Below, piece after piece: positions 34,287 through 45,733 of a DNA stretch of 64,000 nt. Both the position numbers and the translations under genes were made by a program. This stretch comes from Brachionus manjavacas (taxonomy: Eukaryota; Rotifera; Eurotatoria; Ploima; Brachionidae). Where the stretch lies: contig JAHQIY010000007.1 in assembly GCA_019054805.1 (NCBI GenBank), positions 3,663,501 through 3,727,500 on the forward strand. Reading direction: 5' to 3'. The notes beneath the pieces were generated by a model. It was not told the DNA's origin and did not search any database. It saw only the letters and a program-made list of their open reading frames with translations. Within the stretch, counting starts at the first letter, position 1. Each line of letters begins with the position of its first letter.

Positions 34287-35560
34287 CTCTAAAATAACTC
34301 GAATTTAAAAAAAAATGTCTTTAATTGATTTGAGGGAAATAACTGGGTTGTAAAAAGAGCCACAGAAACATTGCAATTAGATTTAATATGGAAACAATGT
34401 ACAAAATGTTTTTAAATTTTTATAATTTTTTTTATTATCAGAACTCTGCAACTTCAGAAACATTGCAAAGAACGATCTTTTACAATATTTACCAAATTTG
34501 ACATTGATTACATCTATAATTTTCCTAGCAATGTAAAATACAAAAGAAACCAAACATAAAATAAGCCAAATCGCCAACCTCTCTCCTTCTCTTTTTTCTT
34601 ATTTTTAATTTAATCTATTTATTTTAGAGAAATAAAAAATATTGAAGTTAAAAAATTTTGACTTTTCTTATAAAAATTTATTTCTCAAAAATAAATGAGT
34701 ATGTTCACCATGTTCAATTCAAAGAATACGAAGTCTCACGATTTAAAAAGTTGAAGTAGAATTGAATTGCTTCGGGCATGCAATTGAAAAAATTGCCTTA
34801 TCAAGAGTTGAATTATTAGATAGAAAACAAAATTTCAAGATCTTTAGAAAAAAAATTGCTTGTCTCGTTTTTTATTCTCACTGCTTTTAAATTGGCTAGA
34901 AAGAAACAAAGTAATATTCACCAAAACATCTCTAAATACGAATCTCTCCATTAATGTTCAAAATTGATAGAAACACTAATTAGCCTTACTCTTTTGGCTT
35001 ACAAAAATATTGACTATTCAACAAACTTGATATCATTTTAATATTTATTTTTGAAATCTTAACCACCGCAAACAATCTAAAACAAAATTTAGAAAACGAC
35101 CAATCTTCAAATTCTACAATAGTTTTATAAATTAAAGAGACACCACCTTGATTTATTACAAGTGCAAGTGAGCGACTAATATTTCTTAAAAATTTTACTT
35201 TTAAGACTGAATTTAAAAGATTTGAAACAACACTAAGGTATTTTTTAAAATTAATAATCAAAAATTTCTTTTAGATATTATCGAAAGTTATAAAAACAGC
35301 AATTTAAGTGATTAAACGGTAGTTATGATTGTCATTCTAATTCGTTGATTCATTTTTATTTCTCTTGGATCTTATGAACATCAACTATTTTAATGATATT
35401 TTAAATCAGCAATAAAATGAATATATAAAAAAAAATGTAGAAAAGAATTAGATATATAATAGAAATAAATACAAAATAAATAACAAATTATTAAGAAAAG
35501 ATGAAATTTAATTTATATATTTTTTATATTTGAAAAAAATCTGAAAAAAAAGATAAAAAT

Positions 35561-37816
35561 CTATCCTTGAATGAGACCGGTCAATTGAGCAATAGCTTGT
35601 TGAACTAATGGGGCAGCATCACCAGCGTGTGAGAGCAAATCACTGACCAATTGGCTCAAGATTGGTTTGGCTTGTTCGACGAGTTGTTGACCAGCGAACA
35701 ACAATTGGGTACCGATTTGAACAATTTGCAAGTAGGTTTGTGAACCCAATGATTGGATGGTGGCCCATACTTGATCCAAACCCAAAGCGCCAACAACAGT
35801 TGAGATCAAATCTCTTTGGACCATAACGACTGAGCGTGATCCTTGGATGAGACCGGTCAATTGAGCAATAGCTTGTTGCACTAATGGGGCAGCATCACCA
35901 GCGTGTGAGAGCAAATCACTGACCAATTGGCTCAAGATTGGTTTGGCTTGTTCGACGAGTTGTTGACCAGCGAACAACAATTGGGTACCGATTTGAACAA
36001 TTTGCAAGTAGGTTTGTGAACCCAATGATTGGATGGTGGCCCATACTTGATCCAAACCCAAAGCGCCAACAACAGTTGAGATCAAATCTCTTTGGACCAT
36101 AACGACTGAGCGTGATCCTTGGATGAGACCGGTCAATTGAGCAATAGCTTGTTGAACTAATGGGGCAGCATCACCAGCGTGTGAGAGCAAATCACTGACC
36201 AATTGGCTCAAGATTGGTTTGGCTTGTTCGACGAGTTGTTGACCAGCGAACAACAATTGGGTACCGATTTGAACAATTTGCAAGTAGGTTTGTGAACCCA
36301 ATGATTGGATGGTGGCCCATACTTGATCCAAACCCAAAGCGCCAACAACAGTTGAGATCAAATCTCTTTGGACCATAACGACTGAGCGTGATCCTTGGAT
36401 GAGACCGGTCAATTGAGCAATAGCTTGTTGCACTAATGGGGCAGCATCACCAGCGTGTGAGAGCAAATCACTGACCAATTGGCTCAAGATTGGTTTGGCT
36501 TGTTCGACGAGTTGTTGACCAGCGAACAACAATTGGGTACCGATTTGAACAATTTGCAAGTAGGTTTGTGAACCCAATGATTGGATGGTGGCCCATACTT
36601 GATCCAAACCCAAAGCGCCAACAACAGTTGAGATCAAATCTCTTTGGACCATAACGACTGAGCGTGATCCTTGGATGAGACCGGTCAATTGAGCAATAGC
36701 TTGTTGCACTAATGGGGCAGCATCACCAGCGTGTGAGAGCAAATCACTGACCAATTGGCTCAAGATTGGTTTGGCTTGTTCGACGAGTTGTTGACCAGCG
36801 AACAACAATTGGGTACCGATTTGAACAATTTGCAAGTAGGTTTGTGAACCCAATGATTGGATGGTGGCCCATACTTGATCCAAACCCAAAGCGCCAACAA
36901 CAGTTGAGATCAAATCTCTTTGGACCATAACGACTGAGCGTGATCCTTGGATGAGACCGGTCAATTGAGCAATAGCTTGTTGTACTAATGGGGCAGCATC
37001 ACCAGCGTGTGAGAGCAAATCACTGACCAATTGGCTCAAGATTGGTTTGGCTTGTTCGACGAGTTGTTGACCAGCGAACAACAATTGGGTACCGATTTGA
37101 ACAATTTGCAAGTAGGTTTGTGAACCCAATGATTGGATGGTGGCCCATACTTGATCCAAACCCAAAGCGCCAACAACAGTTGAGATCAAATCTCTTTGGA
37201 CCATAACGACTGAGCGTGATCCTTGGATGAGACCGGTCAATTGAGCAATAGCTTGTTGAACTAATGGGGCAGCATCACCAGCGTGTGAGAGCAAATCACT
37301 GACCAATTGGCTCAAGATTGGTTTGGCTTGTTCGACGAGTTGTTGACCAGCGAACAACAATTGGGTACCGATTTGAACAATTTGCAAGTAGGTTTGTGAA
37401 CCCAATGATTGGATGGTGGCCCATACTTGATCCAAACCCAAAGCGCCAACAACAGTTGAGATCAAATCTCTTTGGACCATAACGACTGAGCGTGATCCTT
37501 GGATGAGACCGGTCAATTGAGCAATAGCTTGTTGCACTAATGGGGCAGCATCACCAGCGTGTGAGAGCAAATCACTGACCAATTGGCTCAAGATTGGTTT
37601 GGCTTGTTCGACGAGTTGTTGACCAGCGAACAACAATTGGGTACCGATTTGAACAATTTGCAAGTAGGTTTGTGAACCCAATGATTGGATGGTGGCCCAT
37701 ACTTGATCCAAACCCAAAGCGCCAACAACAGTTGAGATCAAATCTCTCTGGGCATTTTCAATAGGAACGGCAGAAACGGCCAAACCCAACAGCAGGATAC
37801 ATAAAATTGATTTCAT
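35561..37816 (-). CDS. secreted 92-aa-repeat protein, gene C (8 repeats)
   Basis: Starting from the ATG at 37816, the product is 751 aa: signal peptide MKSILCILLLGLAVSA, VPIENAQ, then eight repeats of 92 residues (the last ends at IQG). An in-frame ATG 78 nt upstream is rejected because it lies upstream of the TATA box and would bury the signal peptide. All eight repeats are subtype QQLVEQ and almost identical at DNA level. A synonymous Val codon marks them (5'-3': GTG, GTT, GTA, GTG, GTG, GTT, GTG, GTT). No stops or frameshifts. This is the longest and apparently intact member. Function is unknown. The product should be exported, is cysteine-free after the signal peptide, and is largely amphipathic-helical by eye. 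Confidence 0.85.
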   Translation of the reverse strand: MKSILCILLLGLAVSAVPIENAQRDLISTVVGALGLDQVWATIQSLGSQTYLQIVQIGTQLLFAGQQLVEQAKPILSQLVSDLLSHAGDAAPLVQQAIAQLTGLIQGSRSVVMVQRDLISTVVGALGLDQVWATIQSLGSQTYLQIVQIGTQLLFAGQQLVEQAKPILSQLVSDLLSHAGDAAPLVQQAIAQLTGLIQGSRSVVMVQRDLISTVVGALGLDQVWATIQSLGSQTYLQIVQIGTQLLFAGQQLVEQAKPILSQLVSDLLSHAGDAAPLVQQAIAQLTGLIQGSRSVVMVQRDLISTVVGALGLDQVWATIQSLGSQTYLQIVQIGTQLLFAGQQLVEQAKPILSQLVSDLLSHAGDAAPLVQQAIAQLTGLIQGSRSVVMVQRDLISTVVGALGLDQVWATIQSLGSQTYLQIVQIGTQLLFAGQQLVEQAKPILSQLVSDLLSHAGDAAPLVQQAIAQLTGLIQGSRSVVMVQRDLISTVVGALGLDQVWATIQSLGSQTYLQIVQIGTQLLFAGQQLVEQAKPILSQLVSDLLSHAGDAAPLVQQAIAQLTGLIQGSRSVVMVQRDLISTVVGALGLDQVWATIQSLGSQTYLQIVQIGTQLLFAGQQLVEQAKPILSQLVSDLLSHAGDAAPLVQQAIAQLTGLIQGSRSVVMVQRDLISTVVGALGLDQVWATIQSLGSQTYLQIVQIGTQLLFAGQQLVEQAKPILSQLVSDLLSHAGDAAPLVQQAIAQLTGLIQG

Positions 37817-37861
37817 TTTAAATATCTTATTTGGATTTTTTTTTCCAAAAAGTTTTTTTAC

Positions 37862-37955
37862 TTTATACTTTTTTTCTTCATGTGATTTTGTCATTTGTTC
37901 TTTTTTCTTTTTTATATTTTGGAGGATTCATTTCTCTCCTACATTTTTCCTTATC
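37862..37955 (-). promoter_or_regulatory. promoter of gene C: TATA box and GATAAG motif
   Basis: TATAAA (37867-37862) lies about 46 nt before the ATG and GATAAGGAAAAA (from 37955) about 135 nt before it. The region is shared with genes A, B and D. Confidence 0.55.
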
Positions 37956-39634
37956 TCTTTTATCGGTTTTTTTTTTAGTTTACTTTTTTGATAATAATTT
38001 TTTTTTATTGATCGTAATCATTATTTCGATTAAACAGAATTATTCGGCTTGAACTGATTAAATTTTTTTGAATCGTCCAAATAAGCTCTAACGTTAAAGA
38101 TTAATTAATTTAATTTAGCTAAAAATTAAGAATATTAAACCATTATAAACCAAAATGGAAAACAATTTTTTAATAAAGAAATTATCAAACGAAATTTTTC
38201 TGTTTAATTGTAAAAATGATAGAAACAATAAAATAACATTTTTAGTTTTTAATAAAAGGACATTACTCATTAGTTAATATTTTCTTAAGTTAAGAAATTA
38301 TTAACTGCAAACAGTGATATTGAGGATAACTATTTTTTTGTTTTGAATGATCCTTTTTCAGAAAATTGAAAATTAAAACCACTACGGGAATTGTTTCTTT
38401 CATTTTTTGGGTTAAAAATCTATCGGGATCGATAAAGGTTGGAATTGCTTTAATTTATTGCTTTTGATAATGACGTTTTAGTTGGAATTGATTGATTCCA
38501 TTTTACTATATCTTTTATCTGTTCAGCAGACAGTTTAATTAAGTTCTTTACATTTAGTTGAGTCTTAAAAAAGACATAATGGAGTTTGAAAGTGTTTTAA
38601 CCCAAGTTTAATGTCACATTAAATTTGAGTTATTAACAGTTAAAATATTATTTTCATTTGTTATAGTACTTATTATTTTCTAGTCATAATTTTCTTATAT
38701 AAATGCTTGTTTTTCACTTATTAGTTTGAGTTTAAAATTTATTACAAATAAAAATTTATCCTTAAAAAGTTGTTTCTTTTATTGCTTGGTCTCTCAACCA
38801 CAGCATAGCGGGAGTTATTAAAATAATACTCGTAAATGCACATAAGGATAATTAAAAAAAAACACGTTTATTACAAAAGTAATATTAAAAAAATTTTCTT
38901 TTGAAATTAATGATGATAAAAAAAGTAATGATTATTTTTGGAAGTATCCAAATTCAAATGGTACCAGATAATCATCACATAATTCTCAAAAATTTTATTT
39001 AACAAATTAAAGAATAAAGCTTTTAATTTACATGCTTCTTTTATTGAAATCTCGGAGTTTGTTCAGTGTACGAACACTCTTTCAGATTAATAAATGAATC
39101 TGCGCCACCTATTTATCCATAACGGAAATCTCAAAGTAAGAAAAATTTTTTAATTCAAGAATTTTTATTACTAGCCCTTCTAAATCACCATCGTCTTCAT
39201 CAGGATTGGATTAAACAAATTAAAGAATCAAACGAAAACATATGATTTAAACCACCAAGCTAAAGTTAAAAGACAATAGAACATAAGATTCTAATTAAAT
39301 TGAGGATTGATAAATTTATTCACAACTTGGAATCATAAATAATATTATCAATTAGATAGTTTTCGCACGCTTTTGTTTTTGCATTGATCACTCTTTTCTC
39401 TTTTAAATATCTAAAAAAATTATTTCATATAATGTTTCAATATGCAAATGAATAAATTATAAAAAATTAAAAACACCTATTTATCCATAACGGAAATCTC
39501 AAAGTAAGAAAAATTTTTTAATTCAAGAATTTTTATTACTAGCCCTTCTAAATCACCATCGTCTTCATCAGGATTGGATTAAACAAATTAAAGAATCAAA
39601 CGAAAACATATGATTTAAACCACCAAGCTTGTTT

Positions 39635-40142
39635 CTGTCTAGTAATTGAAATTACGAACTTTAATCCGTATAGAACTGTTGGATCAGTCAAATTTCTAAC
39701 TAATTGTTCTGATTCTTTTGCGAAAGAAACTATTACTCGTTTCAGATCGTTTTTTACTTGACTTTCTTTGTATGCTTTTTCTGAAATTTGTTCAACTTTC
39801 AGACCATTAATTTTAACAGCATCGAAAAAGTCACGAAGTAATTCCTTGTTGAAATCTTCTGGAAGATAGTGAAACATAAATATCGAGTATCTTATTGTCT
39901 CCGGCAATTTATTTGCATCTTCAATCTTAAAAAATTCACCATTAATGAATTTCGCTTGAGTTCGCTAGCGAACTTTCCATTTGAAATTTAGCTTTTAAAT
40001 CACGTGATGACGATATAAATTTAGAACATGATTGCAAAGCCAAAAGTCGAATTTTTAATTTTTTTTCTGTTTAAAACCAAGCTTGCAAAAACTGTAATCA
40101 AAAAGGTCTATGACCCAAAAGTGCTCTTTAGCTGAACAAAGT
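39635..40142 (-). pseudogene. LINE ORF1-like fragment, single copy (spacer 3)
   Basis: Only the copy next to the palindrome remains (PETIRYSIFMFHYLPEDF onward from 39907). The other was lost in the spacer 3 deletion. Confidence 0.5.
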
Positions 40143-40189
40143 AACAAGGTATTTCGTTGACTAAATTTAAGTTAACGAAATACCTTGTT
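40143..40189. repeat. palindrome (spacer 3)
   Basis: Same palindrome, with arms at 40143-40161 and 40171-40189. Confidence 0.85.
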
Positions 40190-43172
40190 GCCAGTGTTCA
40201 AACAAGTAAGCAAATCAAGCCCGTTTAAGAATCCGACAATTCACAAAAACCTGAATCGAAAAAACTTAAAGATCAAACTAATGATCAGGAAAAGAATGAA
40301 CTTAATGGCATAATTCAAGACTCAATAATATTGGACAGAATTCAGATGAAAACAACAACGATTTCATTCAAAAACAGTCAAACCCAAACACACAATGATG
40401 AAAAATCTGTCAACTTTCCTCTAAGAACAGGTTAGTAATTAAACACTGGAACCGTCTTTACTTACCAAGTAAGGTTCATCTCTTAAGAAATTTTTTAGCT
40501 CAAAAATGTACCGACATTGTTTTGCTCAGTGAATTAAAGATAGATTTAAGTGAGGCAAATTTTTATCTTAATTTTCACAATTATCAGTTCTTAACTAAAC
40601 CACGCAACAAGTATGAAGGAGGAGAATTTTAATTAATTAAGGAATTGAATTTATTCAAGATTTTTCTTATGAGAAATTCAATTCCGAACTCCTTTGTATA
40701 AAACTAAATTTAGGAAAGAAAAATGATTAAGTTGTATTTAGTCTATATAATCCACCCAATGTCCTTCTTAACTTTGAGCTTTTTAAAACATTAAATAAAA
40801 AATGTAGAAACTACATCTTAGGTGGCGATCTAAAAGCTAGAACAAAGCAAATAGGCTGCGTAGGAGAAAACGATGGTGATTTAGATAAACGCCCTTCTTT
40901 CAATATTTTTAATTAGAATTACTTTGAAATTCTTGATCTTTTTATAGTTTCATCTTCATTATTGACAAAATTACCGTTTTCAATGTATTTAATAGCCAAG
41001 AAATGACAAGTGACCATTTCCCAATCCAAGCATCAATTTCTATGGGCCATCAATTAGAAAATAAATCAAAAGCTAAAAAATTTAACTATAAGAAAGCGAA
41101 CTCGCAATTATTTAGCGAGATTTTAAATTCTTAAATAGTTTTTATCCCTGAAAGTTCTATCACTTTAGATCAATTAAATGATAAAATTGCCGAAAAAATC
41201 ATTTCTGCTTCTCATAAAAGCATTCCTTATCTTTCATAGAAAATCTCCAAAACTAGTCTCACCCCTAACATTGTTATCCTGATAAAAGAACGCAGGAAAG
41301 TAAAAATAAACTCTTTAAAAATTCTGGGATCAAAATTGGTTTGATTTTATGAAGAAATATGGAAAAAACCCACTAACAAGTAGACTTTTTGGAAAAAAAT
41401 AAATAAATTTAGAACTAAAAAAGGATCAAATTTAATCCCAAATTTGATTTTAAATGCTAGGAATTCAAAACAAGTAAAGAAAAGGAAAAATTCTTTGGAG
41501 AACTCTTATCTTCAATATTTAGTCCTAATTCTGATTTAATTGATACTAAGAAAGATTTCACAAAACTTAATTCTAACTCTGAATTTGTTAGAAATAATGA
41601 TCAGTGTAATTTCAATGATCTAATATGCTTAAATGTATTAATTATGGCTCTAAAACGATTGAAAAATGAAGCGGCATCTGGACCTGACCAAATACATAAT
41701 TTAATGTTAAAAAACTTACTAAGATATTCATTAATAGAAACCATAAAACTTTTTAATTTATCTCTTAGAGAGGGTAAGCACCCGAAAGCGTGGAAAACTT
41801 CGAACATTACAATGATTCAAAAAAGGCCTCTAATTTACAAGATCCTTTAAATTATAGACCAATTAGTAAAACGAGTTGTTTAGGAAAGTTACTGGAACGA
41901 ATAGTTTATTCAAGATTATATCAGACATCAGATAATTTATTTTTTTTAATTCAAAAAATTGTGGAATCATTTAATGGAAAAAAAGAGTTTGTGGCCTTTT
42001 TTTGATATTTCTAAAGCCTTCGATAGGGTTTGGCATGAAGGTTAACTTTTTAAATTGATTAAAATGAATCCACCTCATTACTTGGCTAACTGGATTAGAT
42101 CCTTTTTAGATAGTAGGAATTTAGAGTAAATGTGAATGACCACTTGAGAGACGATTGTCAAATAACTCCAGGTGTTCCTCAAGGCTCAGTAATTAGTCCT
42201 CTTCTATTTAGTATATATATTAATGACATCCCAAAAAGAAACAAAACAAATAACGAATACCCTCTGCTTTTCGAAGATGATCTAGTTACATTCTTCATTT
42301 ATAACAAAAAGGGGAACCTAGAAAATAAGATAAATAAATACACAAACGAACTAGAACAATGGCTTATTAAATGGAAAATGAAGACATCAGTTGAAAAGTC
42401 GTGTTCAGTAGTCTTCTCTAGGTACAAAAAAGAGAGTGATTATCTAAACTTAAAAATTTATGGAAACAGAATAATGAGCCAAAAAGAAATCAAGTTTCTT
42501 GGTATTAAATTTGATTATAAATTAAATTTTAATATATTAGTAGACAAAATTAAAGAACGCTGCAACAAAAGGCTAAATATTATTAAGATATTGTCAAATA
42601 AAAAATGGGGTCTTACTCAAATCACACTAGGATATTTATTTAAATCTTTAGTCGGATCAATTTTAGACTAATTTTTTCCATGCTTGAATTCATTTTCAGA
42701 AAATAATATCAAAAAACTACAAGAAATTCAAATACAGCAGTAAGATCTATCCTTAAGTTAAAATATGATACTCCCTGCAAAATCGTGCATCATGAAGCTT
42801 TTAATAAACTTAAATTACTAACAGTCTCAAATCGGCTTTTTGAGTTGAGTGAGAGATATGTTGGGACAAGACTGAGTCATTCTATTCCAATGGTTGTAAG
42901 ACTGGTGGAGGAATACAAAGAAGGTTTCGAATCGAGATATATTGAATACCCAACTCGATTATCTAATTGCTACCTTACTATTTCCTCCTTTTCTCTAGAA
43001 GTCTGAACTATGTAAGCATGTGCCACATGTATTATTTACTTCATTCAGCTTATTTACTTCATTTCGATTTTTTTTATCTCATTTTATTAACTTTAATTTT
43101 TTTTTATTTTGATTTTGATTTTTTAATTGATTCTGAAGGAGCCCTAGCTCGGTACAGAAAACAAAAATAAAT
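40171..43172 (+). mobile_element. dead LINE body (spacer 3)
   Basis: As in spacer 1. The RT block 42132-42671 is open for 179 codons (NDHLRDDCQITPGVPQGS through FEDD to SLVGSILD), because the stop found in spacer 1 is Tyr here. A lost A near 41820 shifts the frame within KKASNLQDPL. The C-terminal block 42785-43006 is open. Confidence 0.88.
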
Positions 43173-44441
43173 CTCTAAAATAACTCGAATTTAAAAAAAT
43201 GTCTATAATTGATTTGAGGGAAATAACTGGGTTGTAAAAAGAGCCACAGAAACATTGCAATTAGATTTAATATGGAAACAATGTACAAAATGTTTTTAAA
43301 TTTTTATAATTTTTTTTATTATCAGAACTCTGCAACTTCAGAAACATTGCAAAGAACGATCTTTTACAATTTTTACCAAATTTGACATTGATTACATCTA
43401 TAATTTTCCTAGCAATGTAAAATACAAAAGAAACCAAACATAAAATAAGCCAAATCGCCAACCTCTCTCCTTCTCTTTTTTCTTATTTTAATTTAATCTA
43501 TTTATTTTAGAGAAATAAAAAATATTGAAGTTAAAAAATTTTGACTTTTCTTATAAAAATTTATTTCTCAAAAATAAATGAGTATGTTCACCATGTTCAA
43601 TTCAAAGAATACGAAGTCTCACGATTTAAAAATTTGAAGTAGAATTGAATTGCTTCGGGCATGCAATTGAAAAAATTGCCTTATCAAGAGTTGAATTATT
43701 AGATAGAAAACAAAACTTCAAGATCTCTAGAAAAAAATTGCTTGTCTCGTTTTTTATTCTCACTGCTTTTAAATTGGCTAGAAAGAAACAAAGTAATATT
43801 CACCAAAACATCTCTAAATACGAATCTCTCCATTAATGTTCAAAATTGATAGAAACACTAATTAGACTTACTTTTTGGCTTACAAAAATATTGACTATTC
43901 AACAAACTTGATATCATTTTAATATTTATTTTTGAAATCTTAACCACTGCCAACAATCTAAAACAAAATTTAGAAAACGACCAATCTTCAAATTCTACAA
44001 TAGTTTTATAAATTAAAGAGACACCACCTTGATTTATTACAAGTGCAAGTGAGCGACTAATATTTCTTAAAAATTTTACTTTTAAGACTGAATTTAAAAG
44101 ATTTAAAACAACACTAAGGTATTTTTTAAAATTAATAATCAAAAATTTCTTTTAGATATTATCGAAAGTTATAAAAACAGCAATTTGAGTGATTAAACGG
44201 TAGTTATGATTGTTATTCTAATTCGTTGATTCATTTTTATTTCTCTTGGATCTTATGAACATCAACTATTTTAATGATATTTTAAATCAGCAATAAAATG
44301 AATATATAAAAAAAAATGTAGAAAAGAATTAGATATATAATAGAAATAAATACAAAATAAATAACAAATTATTAAGAAAAGATGAAATTTAATTTATATA
44401 TTTTTTATTTTTGAAAAAAATCTGAAAAAAAAGATAAAAAT

Positions 44442-45593
44442 CTATCCTTGGATGAGACCGGTCAATTGAGCAATAGCTTGTTGAACTAATGGGGCAGCAT
44501 CACCAGCGTGTGAGAGCAAATCACTGACCAATTGGCTCAAGATTGGTTTGGCTTGTTCGACGAGTTGTTGACCAGCGAACAACAATTGGGTACCGATTTG
44601 AACAATTTGCAAGTAGGTTTGTGAACCCAATGATTGGATGGTGGCCCATACTTGATCCAAACCCAAAGCGCCAACAACAGTTGAGATCAAATCTCTTTGG
44701 ACCATAACGACTGAGCGTGATCCTTGGATGAGACCGGTCAATTGAGCAATAGCTTGTTGTACTAATGGGGCAGCATCACCAGCGTGTGAGAGCAAATCAC
44801 TGACCAATTGGCTCAAGATTGGTTTGGCTTGTTCGACGAGTTGTTGACCAGCGAACAACAATTGGGTACCGATTTGAACTATTTGCAAGTAGGTTTGTGA
44901 ACCCAATGATTGGATGGTGGCCCATACTTGATCCAAACCCAAAGCGCCAACAACAGTTGAGATCAAATCTCTTTGGACCATAACGACTGAGCGTGATCCT
45001 TGGATGAGACCGGTCAATTGAGCAATAGCTTGTTGTACTAATGGGGCAGCATCACCAGCGTGTGAGAGCAAATCACTGACCAATTGGCTCAAGATTGGTT
45101 TGGCTTGTTCGACGAGTTGTTGACCAGCGAACAACAATTGGGTACCGATTTGAACTATTTGCAAATAGGTTTGTGAACCCAATGATTGGATGGTGGCCCA
45201 TACTTGATCCAAACCCAAAGCGCCAACAACAGTTGAGATCAAATCTCTTTGGACCATAACGACTGAGCGTGATCCTTGGATGAGACCGGTCAATTGAGCA
45301 ATAGCTTGTTGTACTAATGGGGCAGCATCACCAGCGTGTGAGAGCAAATCACTGACCAATTGGCTCAAGATTGGTTTGGCTTGTTCGACGAGTTGTTGAC
45401 CAGCGAACAACAATTGGGTACCGATTTGAACAATTTGCAAGTAGGTTTGTGAACCCAATGATTGGATGGTGGCCCATACTTGATCCAAACCCAAAGCGCC
45501 AACAACAGTTGAGATCAAATCTCTCTGGGCATTTTCAATAGGAACGGCAGAAACGGCCAAACCCAACAGCAGGATACATAAAATTGATTTCAT
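44442..45593 (-). CDS. secreted 92-aa-repeat protein, gene D (4 repeats)
   Basis: The product is 383 aa from the ATG at 45593, with an intact signal peptide and four QQLVEQ-type repeats. The synonymous Val marker reads GTA, GTA, GTA, GTT in 5'-3' order. Two middle repeats share a further silent marker (GAACTATTT for GAACAATTT), showing repeat-to-repeat copying inside this gene. An in-frame ATG 33 nt upstream would add MEKKNPNKIFK before the signal peptide and is considered non-functional. Confidence 0.85.
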   Translation of the reverse strand: MKSILCILLLGLAVSAVPIENAQRDLISTVVGALGLDQVWATIQSLGSQTYLQIVQIGTQLLFAGQQLVEQAKPILSQLVSDLLSHAGDAAPLVQQAIAQLTGLIQGSRSVVMVQRDLISTVVGALGLDQVWATIQSLGSQTYLQIVQIGTQLLFAGQQLVEQAKPILSQLVSDLLSHAGDAAPLVQQAIAQLTGLIQGSRSVVMVQRDLISTVVGALGLDQVWATIQSLGSQTYLQIVQIGTQLLFAGQQLVEQAKPILSQLVSDLLSHAGDAAPLVQQAIAQLTGLIQGSRSVVMVQRDLISTVVGALGLDQVWATIQSLGSQTYLQIVQIGTQLLFAGQQLVEQAKPILSQLVSDLLSHAGDAAPLVQQAIAQLTGLIQG

Positions 45594-45639
45594 TTTAAAT
45601 ATCTTATTTGGATTTTTTTTTTCCAAAAAGTTTTTTTAC

Positions 45640-45733
45640 TTTATACTTTTTTTCTTCATGTGATTTTGTCATTTGTTCTTTTTTCTTTTTTATATTTTGG
45701 AGGATTCATTTCTCTCCTACATTTTTCCTTATC
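45640..45733 (-). promoter_or_regulatory. promoter of gene D: TATA box and GATAAG motif
   Basis: TATAAA at 45645-45640 and GATAAGGAAAA from 45733, in the same arrangement as gene C. Confidence 0.55.

Larger units (their letters stand above)
28147..35560. repeat. array spacer 2 (7414 bp)
   Basis: Collinear with spacer 1 apart from small indels in A/T runs and one deletion of about 500 bp (junction near 34077), equivalent to 24742-25243 of spacer 1. The deletion removes the end of the RT and the LINE C-terminus. Confidence 0.85.
37817..44441. repeat. array spacer 3 (6625 bp), rearranged
   Basis: Collinear with spacer 1 except for a deletion of about 1.44 kb (spacer 1 equivalent 20471-21908). 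It is filled by a direct copy of 39106-39261 placed at 39474-39629. The predicted net change (about -1282) matches the observed length difference (-1285). Confidence 0.85.

Noticed and set aside
37817-37894. N-terminal extension of gene C to an upstream ATG (and likewise 33 nt for gene D)
   Set aside because: The upstream ATG lies beyond the TATA box and would place a lysine-rich segment before a good signal peptide. The downstream ATG matches genes E and the stand-alone copy.
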